A stretch of 64,000 bases of DNA from positions 2,852,001-2,916,000 of the forward strand of contig NC_020514.1 in assembly GCF_000347635.1 (NCBI RefSeq). The letters are read 5' to 3'. The translations under genes were made by a program, and so were the position numbers. Positions 54,750 to 64,000 of the stretch are shown piece by piece. Position 1 is the stretch's first letter. Every line of letters starts with the position of its first letter. This stretch comes from Paraglaciecola psychrophila 170 (GTDB lineage: Bacteria > Pseudomonadota > Gammaproteobacteria > Enterobacterales > Alteromonadaceae). The notes under the pieces were generated by a model. The model was not told where the DNA came from. It made no database searches and saw only the letters and a program-made list of their open reading frames with translations.

Positions 54750-56431
54750 AGGTTCCCTTTTTTCAGCTCATCTACCGCAAAACTTGCGGCTCTGGCAGTT
54801 AAAGCCATGTAGGTCAATGAAGGGTTAACACATGATGCAGACGTCATACAGGCACCATCGGTTACAAATACGTTAAGCGCATCCCATACCTGATTGTGAC
54901 CGTTAAGTACCGAGGTTTTAGGATCTCGGCCCATCCGCGCGGTACCCATTTCGTGAATACCCATACCTGGATAATAATCACTTTCAAATCCTTGTACGTT
55001 GCCCAAACCTGCAGCTTCGAACATATCGACGGCGTCCTGCTGCATATCTTTACGCATGCGTATTTCGTTATCTCGAATAGCAACGTCCATGACCAACACG
55101 GGGAGTCCCCACTTATCGGTCTTCTTTGGGTCCAAATAAATACGATTGCTATGTTCGGGCAACATCTCACCAAAGGCTGTCATACCAATAGTCCAAGGGC
55201 CTGGTTCGCTTATGGCATCTTTTAGATTAGCACCTAAGCCCATTTCTGCGACATCCTTTCCCCATCCCTGACGGCTTGCGGAGCCCTGATAACCAAAACC
55301 ACGTAAATAATCACGTTTATCATCACCCCAGTTTCGAAAACGTGGTACGTAAAATCCGCTTGGGCGACGACCATAATAATATTTATCGTCATAGCCCTCC
55401 ACTGTAGCAGATGCCCCTATTCTGAAATGGTGGTCCATCACATTGTGACCCAACTCACCACTGCTGCTACCTAACCCCCCCTCCCATACATCTGTGGCCG
55501 AGTTCATCAACAACCAAGCTGAATTAAAAGACGAGGCATTAACAAAGATAATTTTACTGTTAAATTCAAAACTTTCGTTAGTTTGGGCATCAATAACAAC
55601 TACACCTGTAGCGCGTTTTTTGTTTTTGTCATAAAGAATTTCTTTTACAATCGAAAAGGGACGTAATGTCAGATTGCCGGTTTTTACCGCAGCCGGTAAA
55701 GTAGACGATTGAGTACTAAAAAAACCACCGAAGGGGCAACCCAACCAGCACTTATTTCTGTACTGACAACTAGTTCGTCCTTCTTCCGGCTTAGCCTCAG
55801 TCATATTTGCTGTGCGACCGGATATTAAGTGACGTGAGCCTTTAAACGCCTTGGTAATCCGTGCTGAAACATCTTTTTCAACACAGTTTAATAACATGGC
55901 AGGTTGAAATTGACCGTCGGGCAAAACATCCAAACCGTCGCGATTACCACTGATACCAGCGAAACGCTCAACATAATCGTACCAAGGGGCGACATCTTCG
56001 TAGCGGATTGGCCAGTCAACAGCGATACCCTCTTTGGCATTAGCCATAAAGTCTTCAGTGTTTAAACGATAACTTTGACGGCCCCACAATAATGAACGTC
56101 CCCCAACATGATAACCGCGATACCAGTCAAAACGTTTTTTTTCAACGTAAGGAGACTCTTTTTCATTGGCCCACATGCCAAAGGTGGGTTCATTTAAAGG
56201 GTAGTCGCGGTTAAGCACAGGGTAATCTTTCTGCATTTCTTGAGTAGGCCGACCACGGTGTGGATAATTCCAAGCTTCCTTGTGCATATTTTTATAATCT
56301 TTGACGTGTTCTATATTTTTGCCACGTTCAAGCATTAATACTTTAAGCCCCTTTTCGGTTAACTCTTTCGCAGCCCAACCTCCACTGATGCCAGATCCAA
56401 CGACTATTGCGTCATAATAATTATTCGCCAC
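54746..56431 (-). CDS. GMC-family flavoprotein dehydrogenase
   Basis: 561 residues. FAD-binding YDAIVVGSGISGGWAAKEL at the N-terminus, GGRSLLWGRQSYRL, CQYRNKCWLGCPFGGFFST in the middle and HEMGTARMG with the catalytic His region near the end, then TDGACMTSASCVNPSLTYMALTARAA. This is the gluconate-dehydrogenase-like branch of GMC. It has no leader of its own; partnering with the Tat-exported small subunit fits hitch-hiker export. In related clusters this pair oxidises sugars or glycosides at C3. Confidence 0.92.
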   Translation of the reverse strand: MANNYYDAIVVGSGISGGWAAKELTEKGLKVLMLERGKNIEHVKDYKNMHKEAWNYPHRGRPTQEMQKDYPVLNRDYPLNEPTFGMWANEKESPYVEKKRFDWYRGYHVGGRSLLWGRQSYRLNTEDFMANAKEGIAVDWPIRYEDVAPWYDYVERFAGISGNRDGLDVLPDGQFQPAMLLNCVEKDVSARITKAFKGSRHLISGRTANMTEAKPEEGRTSCQYRNKCWLGCPFGGFFSTQSSTLPAAVKTGNLTLRPFSIVKEILYDKNKKRATGVVVIDAQTNESFEFNSKIIFVNASSFNSAWLLMNSATDVWEGGLGSSSGELGHNVMDHHFRIGASATVEGYDDKYYYGRRPSGFYVPRFRNWGDDKRDYLRGFGYQGSASRQGWGKDVAEMGLGANLKDAISEPGPWTIGMTAFGEMLPEHSNRIYLDPKKTDKWGLPVLVMDVAIRDNEIRMRKDMQQDAVDMFEAAGLGNVQGFESDYYPGMGIHEMGTARMGRDPKTSVLNGHNQVWDALNVFVTDGACMTSASCVNPSLTYMALTARAASFAVDELKKGNL

Positions 56432-56476
56432 TTTTCAATCCCTCTATTTGGTTCACTGAGTATAAAAATGTCATAT

Positions 56477-57364
56477 TCAGACGTCACAAATTTGAATGGC
56501 GTTACGTAACGATTCAATTTTGCCTGCACGGTTATCTGCTTTAGGAATAAATTCCTGAGCCAAAAAGCCGCTAAAACCCGAATCACGTATTGCTTTGGCA
56601 ATCGCGGGGTAATACAGTTCTTGACTTTCATCAATTTCATTCCGTCCAGGCACACCGGCGGTGTGGTAGTGGCCAAAATACTGGTGGTGATTTTTTATAG
56701 TGCGAATTATATCGCCTTCGTTAACTTGCATATGGTAGATGTCATATAGCAGTTTAAAGTTGGGTGAGTCCAATTCTTGACACAAAGCCACTCCCCACTC
56801 TGATGTGTCAGCCATATAATCCGGATGATCAATTTTGCTATTAAATAGCTCCATTTGTAGCACTACACCTTTTTTCTCAGCATGAGGTAATATGCGCTGC
56901 AGCGCTTTTACTGCATTTTTAAGCCCCGTATCTTTGGTCATGCCTCTGGCATTTCCGCTAAAGCAAACCAAGTTGGTGTATCCCGCATTAGCTACCAGAT
57001 CAATATGTTGTGTGTAGCGTTCGACCAATTCGTCATGAAATTGTGGATGGATCCAACCATCAACCAAATTGATTTCGGCGCCGTTACACATAGACGAATC
57101 GATGCCATAACGTTTAAGTACCGGCCAGTCTTTTGGGCCAACTAAATCAATAGCGGAAAAACCTATTGATTTAACAGTCTGACATAATTCTTCGATAGTC
57201 AAATCAGCATAAGTCCATCGCGCAACAGAATGATTAATGCGGCCTTTTAATGGTAATAATTTTGACTCTGATGCGCTTGCAACAATACTAAGAGCGACAT
57301 TAGTACCTAAAGCCACACCCGTTAGCGCCATACTTTTAAGAAAATTCCGACGAGGATTATTCAT
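56477..57364 (-). CDS. TIM-barrel sugar isomerase/epimerase-like protein, exported
   Basis: 295 residues with a Tat-like leader (NNPRRNFLKSMALTGVALGTNVAL) ahead of an AP-endonuclease-2-type TIM barrel: ELCQTVKSIGFSAIDLVGPKDW, ELFNSKIDHPDYMADTSEW and LYDIYHMQVNEGDIIRTIKNH with metal ligands, then GHYHTAGVPGRNEIDESQELYY. Most similar in layout to hydroxypyruvate isomerase-like proteins. First gene of the four-gene cluster, 45 bases before the GMC gene. Exact reaction unknown; action on a keto-sugar is likely. Confidence 0.88.
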   Translation of the reverse strand: MNNPRRNFLKSMALTGVALGTNVALSIVASASESKLLPLKGRINHSVARWTYADLTIEELCQTVKSIGFSAIDLVGPKDWPVLKRYGIDSSMCNGAEINLVDGWIHPQFHDELVERYTQHIDLVANAGYTNLVCFSGNARGMTKDTGLKNAVKALQRILPHAEKKGVVLQMELFNSKIDHPDYMADTSEWGVALCQELDSPNFKLLYDIYHMQVNEGDIIRTIKNHHQYFGHYHTAGVPGRNEIDESQELYYPAIAKAIRDSGFSGFLAQEFIPKADNRAGKIESLRNAIQICDV

Positions 57365-58081
57365 TTATGACCACCTTTTTTCATTTGAATGCCAGTAATA
57401 GATTGGCTGATAAAGCAAGCATAAGCCCAGATAGAAATAAGTTAATTGGAACTTACGCAAAAATGCACAGGATAGGCAATATCAAAACCCTTTAATTGCA
57501 GCCGCGTGAAAACCTCACATTTCACCACAAACGATAGCAACTATTTCTAAAACAATGTGTAAATACGCTTAATGGTTAACAATATGTTAATTACTTTAGC
57601 GAAAAATTACATACTTACGGTAAACAAAGATCGGTTTTTAATGCAATAAATTCGGCGTTATCAAGGAACGTACAAAATCTAAATACCCCGATTATTAAGC
57701 GACAATTAAAAATCATTCGACATATATAAGAATCAGAATAGATATCTTAATTATAATTTGCGGACTAGAAATGAATGAACTGCACCAAAAAATTTGATTT
57801 AACATACTGATTTGAAATTATCTGATCCAAAATACAACTTTATAATTGCCTCACTTACAAATTAAACGCATACATACAGGTTGTTGAAGCTAACAATGGG
57901 CAATGGCGTTGATACTATTCTAACAATTTTTTTAGTGGTGCATGAAACGTTACAATCACTTTGTTAAGTTATAACTGTGATTAAAAGCCGTTGTAATTAA
58001 TTTGAACATGGTCTGTAAGTGAATATTTGGAGGGGTGATTTTATTCATTATGGGAACGATGAAAGTGAAGACTGTATTTTA
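57365..58081. other. 717-base intergenic region without a supported gene
   Basis: AT-rich, probably holding the promoter of the isomerase-GMC cluster (bottom strand). No open frame of coding character, operator-like repeat or RNA fold was recognised. Confidence 0.5.
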
Positions 58082-58282
58082 TTAATGGTTATTAGGTTTG
58101 GTATCCTTAGGTTTCAGGGGGGCTAGTAATAAATAAAATATCCAAGCTAACCAAGAGACAAAAATAATTAGCAATACCCATGCGACCTTTTCACCTCCCT
58201 CAGTTCGATTTGATTTTGCTACTAATATTATGGGTATCAACCAAATCAAAAATAATATTATTACGATTAATAAACCAATCAT
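58082..58282 (-). CDS. small membrane protein, PLDc_N type
   Basis: 66 residues with two hydrophobic helices (IGLLIVIILFLIWLIPIILVA and VAWVLLIIFVSWLAWIFYLLL) separated by a short polar turn and followed by a Lys-rich tail. This is the pattern of the phospholipase D N-terminal-like (PLDc_N) family of small membrane proteins. Function unknown. It is downstream of ligA and the DUF3392 gene. Confidence 0.8.
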   Translation of the reverse strand: MIGLLIVIILFLIWLIPIILVAKSNRTEGGEKVAWVLLIIFVSWLAWIFYLLLAPLKPKDTKPNNH

Positions 58283-58316
58283 TAAACACTTCCTTAGTCT
58301 GTGTCTGATAAAAAAT

Positions 58317-58649
58317 TTAAATATAACGCCTTTTCTCGGCCAAATATCCTAAAATTAAAAATACTGAAATAACAATCAATCCACGATATAAATTTGGCAC
58401 CCACAAAATAAGCTGTTTTACATAAGGTGTGGCAAACACAACTAACAATCCGTATCCAAAAGCGCAAACCAGTACAAATACAAAAGTACGGATCACGAAA
58501 TGGTAAGGGCTGATCATACGTTTTATATGTTTATTAAAAACATCCCCATACACCACTAAAATAGTGGCCAAAATCGTTAAGGCGATTTCACTATAATAGG
58601 GATGTATCCACTGGCTAAGCTGAGTTAATAGCGACGGTGTCAATCCCAT
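58317..58649 (-). CDS. DUF3392 family membrane protein
   Basis: 110 residues with three or four hydrophobic helices (EIALTILATILVVYGDVF; FVIRTFVFVLVCAFGYGLLVVF; GLIVISVFLILGYLAEKRR). It matches the DUF3392 family, a small inner-membrane protein found next to ligA in Vibrio, Shewanella and Alteromonas relatives. Its ATG follows the ligA stop directly, so the two are co-transcribed. Function unknown. Confidence 0.88.
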   Translation of the reverse strand: MGLTPSLLTQLSQWIHPYYSEIALTILATILVVYGDVFNKHIKRMISPYHFVIRTFVFVLVCAFGYGLLVVFATPYVKQLILWVPNLYRGLIVISVFLILGYLAEKRRYI

Positions 58650-60731
<2,082 letters not shown>

Positions 60732-60769
60732 TTATCCATGGGCAAAAGAATAGTATGGAGTTTAGTAGA

Positions 60770-62182
60770 TCAGCTTTTTAATAAACGCTGACGTTCGAAT
60801 TCTCGGATTTTTTCTACGTATTGTTGCAGACTTTGCTTGGTCAATAATGTACGTCTGCCATCGTATATTTGTGCTGAAAACTCATCTGCAATTTTTCGGG
60901 CTGCGTTGTGCATCATGTTAAACACTTGATGTGGCTCACCTTCAATTGGCAAAATCATAAATAACGAAATACCACCAGTAGTGAAGTTTTCAAGGTTATC
61001 AATGTCAAAATTACCCGGCTTGAACATATTGGCTAGGCTAAACAATACCGGCCCTTTGCCATTTGAATTAATATGACGATGGAAAATATCTTGATCACCG
61101 AATTTAAAACCCAAAGTGAGTAACATCGGCAGCAATGCAGATCCCGGAATAGGATTGTCGTCTGCAGACTTAACATTTAGCACTAACACTTCTTGTGGTT
61201 GCTCAGACTCAGCAGGCTTAGCTTTTAGTTCCTCTTTAGGCTCTGGTTTAGCAGTCGGTTGATCATCAAAATCGATATGCATTTGCTCTTCTGCAATTTT
61301 AGGATCACGACGTTTTCTAATTGCCTCAGCTTTATTTCGCTTAACCACAGTGCGAGCTTGTTCCGATGAACTTAGTTTTTCAGCTAGAGTGGCATGCGCT
61401 TTATCCTCTTCCTCTTTATTCTCAGACTCTTTAATCTCAGCCGCAGGGAGATGTGCCTTAGTTGGCTGCTCGGCTAAAGTGCTGGATACCTGTTCATTTT
61501 CATTCTCGGGATGTGACGCTTCTTTTTTTAATAAAAATGGGGGAGGCTCTGGCACTTGGTGATGATCATTAGTGCCAACGTTATGATTAGAAGCCCCATA
61601 AAAATTTGGGGAAACCATTTTCTGAGTCTTGTTTGATGAAGCTTTTTCTTGCTGTAAAATAGACACTGTTTCTGCCGCTAAAGAGGTATATTTAGAAGCA
61701 TATTCAGGCTTGGGTTGTGTCACTACAGAAGCATAGATTTTACTGGACGCGACTTCAGGCTCGACTTGAACACTCGCTGTGGGAGCGTGTTCTACTGCAG
61801 CTTTATCAGCATCAACAGCCACTTTTACATGACTAGACTTATCAGCAGACACAACTCTCACTGTTCCTATGCCTAAATCATCAAACTCATTTTTAGGTGA
61901 GGTGGTGGTAGCTAGATCAGATTCAACTTCATCCTCCCCACTATCAAATTTAATATCAGAGTCTTCGTCAGAGTGGTTATTTTCATAATTTAACTCTTCG
62001 TCAAACCTATCATTATCAGACTGCCAACCGGAAGGTTGATATTCTTGATCTTTTTTATTTTTGCTAGCGTTTGCTTTCTTATCAGTATTTTTTCGAGAGA
62101 GCCAAATACCGTGAACGGCAAGACCCACAATCACCAAACTGCCTATTATTAACAACGACCAACGTAAACCATCTGCTTCCAT
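60770..62182 (-). CDS. zipA: cell division protein ZipA
   Basis: 470 residues: one N-terminal transmembrane helix (WSLLIIGSLVIVGLAVHGIWL), a long acidic and Pro/Gln-rich linker, and a C-terminal FtsZ-binding domain from about residue 330 (VLVLNVKSADDNPIPGSALL to VEKIREFERQRL). ZipA tethers FtsZ to the membrane at the division site. It is longer than E. coli ZipA (328) because of the linker. Lies between smc and ligA. Confidence 0.96.
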   Translation of the reverse strand: MEADGLRWSLLIIGSLVIVGLAVHGIWLSRKNTDKKANASKNKKDQEYQPSGWQSDNDRFDEELNYENNHSDEDSDIKFDSGEDEVESDLATTTSPKNEFDDLGIGTVRVVSADKSSHVKVAVDADKAAVEHAPTASVQVEPEVASSKIYASVVTQPKPEYASKYTSLAAETVSILQQEKASSNKTQKMVSPNFYGASNHNVGTNDHHQVPEPPPFLLKKEASHPENENEQVSSTLAEQPTKAHLPAAEIKESENKEEEDKAHATLAEKLSSSEQARTVVKRNKAEAIRKRRDPKIAEEQMHIDFDDQPTAKPEPKEELKAKPAESEQPQEVLVLNVKSADDNPIPGSALLPMLLTLGFKFGDQDIFHRHINSNGKGPVLFSLANMFKPGNFDIDNLENFTTGGISLFMILPIEGEPHQVFNMMHNAARKIADEFSAQIYDGRRTLLTKQSLQQYVEKIREFERQRLLKS

Positions 62183-62235
62183 TAACTTACTCGTACTTCT
62201 TTATTCTTCATTAAAAGGGGTAATGTATTTTGTGT

Positions 62236-64000
62236 TTAGGCTTGGGCAATTGCCACAGCTTCATCAACATCTACTGCAACCATTCGTGACACACCAGGCT
62301 CAGACATTGTAACACCGGTTAAATGTGTTGCCATTTCCATGGCTATTTTATTATGGGTAATAAAAATAAACTGTACAGTTTTTGACATTTCAGACACCAG
62401 TTTACAAAATCTAACCACATTAGCATCATCCAGAGGCGCATCCACTTCATCTAACAAACAAAATGGTGCTGGATTCAATCTAAAAATTGCGAACACCAAT
62501 GATAAAGCGGTCAGCGCTTTTTCACCACCAGAAAGTAAATGAATTGTGCTGTTTTTCTTACCTGGGGGTCTGGCCATGATCGTCACACCTGTTTCGAGTA
62601 AGTCATCGTCAGTCAGTTCAAGATAAGCCGTGCCGCCGCCAAATACTTTAGGAAACAACAGTTTTAGGTCTTCATTTACTTGATCAAATGTTTCTTTAAA
62701 ACGTGAGCGGGTTTCTTTATCAATCTTACGAATAGCTTGTTCTAAAATATCTAAAGCAGACACTAAGTCATCATTTTGGTCATCAAGATGTTGTTTTCGC
62801 TCAGCCTGCACATCATACTCTTCAACAGCTGCAAGGTTAACAGCACCTAGCCTAGCCACAGACGCGATAGTTTCATCTAATAGCGTTTGCCAGCTTTTTT
62901 CATCTGCGTTTTCGGGTAACGTGTCTAACACCGTTTTAAGACTTTGCTGCATTTCTTGTAGTTGTTCTAATACACCGTTAGCTCTGACGCGATAACCTTC
63001 ACATTCAAGTTTAATGCTTTGCAATTCACTGAGCATTACCTGAATTTTATCAGTGACACCTTTTTGACCTTTTTCAGCTACGGTTAACTTTTCGTCTACA
63101 ACGGCGAGTATTTCATTATCCGTTTGTTGCTGAATATCCAAAGTGTTTTTTTGCTGTAACAACTGTTGTAACGACTCTTGTTGGTTTTCTAGGGGCATAG
63201 CCAGTTCAGCAAATTCAGCCTTTAAGAAACTCAACTTTTGCTGCATGTTATTCAGCAGCTGTGCTTCACGCTGCTGATTGGCGGTTAACCCTTGATACTG
63301 GCTTTGTAAACTTTGTAAATGCAAAGCTAATTGGTGTAACTTATTTTTAGACACTTCTAGCTGGGTACGATTATCGGAGACTTTTTGCTGGTGCTGTTCG
63401 CGGATTAGCTCACATTCACGTTGCTGCTCTTGAAGAATTTCTACTGATTGTTCGAGCTCTTCTGCTTGCATCGATAACTCTTCAAGCTGTTGTTGTTCTT
63501 CTTCAGTAGTATTCTGTTGGCGCAGTAATTCTTGTGATAGGCGGGTGTTGCGCCCCATATTTTGTTGTTGCTGTTGTGCCAGTAATTGCCCTTGATTCTT
63601 TGCTTGCTGCAAATTGAGTTTCAGATGTTCAAATTGCTGTTTTCCTGTTTCTGCATTTTGATTAGCAACAACCAGTTTATCTTCAGCGTCACTAACCGCT
63701 AAATCTGCAGATAAAACTTTGAGTTGCACTAGTGCAAGTTGACCTTCAAGTTGATTAATCTGATTAGCGCGTTTTAATAAACCAGTTTGTTGATCAGCAC
63801 TTCCTACGATCATCCAGCCCTTTCCTAACCAATACCCCTGTGGAGTGACAACACTTTGATAATTCTCTAATTCGGCTAACATCCCAAGTCCTTCTTCAAG
63901 ACTGTTGGCACACATAATATGAGTTAACCAGCTTGGCACACCGCTGTTGTTAAGTTTATTGGCGATACTTTTATCAGAAATTGTGAGGCTGTGATTCTCA
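62236..64000 (-). CDS. smc: chromosome partition protein SMC, C-terminal part (cut by window edge)
   Basis: The 588 visible codons are the C-terminal half of SMC and continue past base 64000. From the edge inward: the hinge region ([37 protein letters not shown]), a long Gln/Glu-rich coiled coil, then the ABC head half with signature [14 protein letters not shown] and Walker [18 protein letters not shown], and a D-loop and switch region ([14 protein letters not shown]). SMC loops and segregates the chromosome. Upstream of zipA and ligA. Confidence 0.97.
   Translation of the reverse strand, partial: ENHSLTISDKSIANKLNNSGVPSWLTHIMCANSLEEGLGMLAELENYQSVVTPQGYWLGKGWMIVGSADQQTGLLKRANQINQLEGQLALVQLKVLSADLAVSDAEDKLVVANQNAETGKQQFEHLKLNLQQAKNQGQLLAQQQQQNMGRNTRLSQELLRQQNTTEEEQQQLEELSMQAEELEQSVEILQEQQRECELIREQHQQKVSDNRTQLEVSKNKLHQLALHLQSLQSQYQGLTANQQREAQLLNNMQQKLSFLKAEFAELAMPLENQQESLQQLLQQKNTLDIQQQTDNEILAVVDEKLTVAEKGQKGVTDKIQVMLSELQSIKLECEGYRVRANGVLEQLQEMQQSLKTVLDTLPENADEKSWQTLLDETIASVARLGAVNLAAVEEYDVQAERKQHLDDQNDDLVSALDILEQAIRKIDKETRSRFKETFDQVNEDLKLLFPKVFGGGTAYLELTDDDLLETGVTIMARPPGKKNSTIHLLSGGEKALTALSLVFAIFRLNPAPFCLLDEVDAPLDDANVVRFCKLVSEMSKTVQFIFITHNKIAMEMATHLTGVTMSEPGVSRMVAVDVDEAVAIAQA

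Overview
The window reads as chromosomal DNA of a marine, AT-rich gammaproteobacterium, most likely an Alteromonadaceae member (Glaciecola/Paraglaciecola-like). The conserved smc-zipA-ligA-DUF3392 block at the right end, the E. coli-like moa operon and glpT, and a TonB-dependent receptor inside a catabolic locus support this. The assignment is inferred from gene content and protein resemblance; no database search was run.

Layout. 0.2-4.5 kb: an AraC regulator divergent from an acyl-CoA dehydrogenase / nitronate monooxygenase / enoyl-CoA hydratase operon. 4.5-7.4 kb: a decayed or mis-sequenced stretch in which an unknown 483-codon gene and a HAD phosphatase are broken by single-base losses in A/T runs. 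7.6-11.1 kb: molybdenum cofactor operon moaA-mobA-moaB-moaC-moaD-moaE (bottom strand), preceded by a likely Moco riboswitch. 11.3-16.1 kb: four-gene glucosylglycerate operon (glycerate kinase, phosphatase, GpgS-like synthase, GH13_18 phosphorylase). 16.5-17.9 kb: two tiny secreted EF-hand proteins and a sulfurtransferase.

18.1-42.2 kb is dominated by purine acquisition and catabolism: 8-oxoguanine deaminase, TonB-dependent receptor, a lipoprotein fusing a purine nucleoside permease-type (NUP) domain to a cupin, adenine deaminase, NCS2 purine permease, allantoinase PuuE, a RutR-like TetR regulator, and the tightly overlapped operon xdhA-xdhB-xdhC-uraD-uraH-guaD-puuD. Four RutR-type operator-like sites (TGACCAnnTAGTC core in three of them) lie upstream of separate members of this set, so I propose one purine regulon under the RutR-like protein. 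The Moco operon supplies the cofactor of xanthine dehydrogenase. A broken family-3 solute-binding protein gene, a MaoC-like hydratase and an EAL/HDOD protein interrupt the region.

42.6-49 kb: glpT, a RES/Xre toxin-antitoxin pair, inverted-repeat elements, a secreted subtilisin-like protease and a secreted alpha/beta hydrolase. 49.1-53.3 kb: a CYP153-type alkane/fatty-acid hydroxylase module (P450, ferredoxin, AraC regulator, ferredoxin reductase). 53.3-57.4 kb: a four-gene cluster (sugar isomerase-like, GMC oxidoreductase, Tat-exported small subunit, DUF1080) of the kind tied to 3-keto-glycoside metabolism. 58.1-64 kb: housekeeping genes ligA, zipA and smc, with smc running off the right edge.

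No rRNA, tRNA, CRISPR array or intact insertion sequence was seen.
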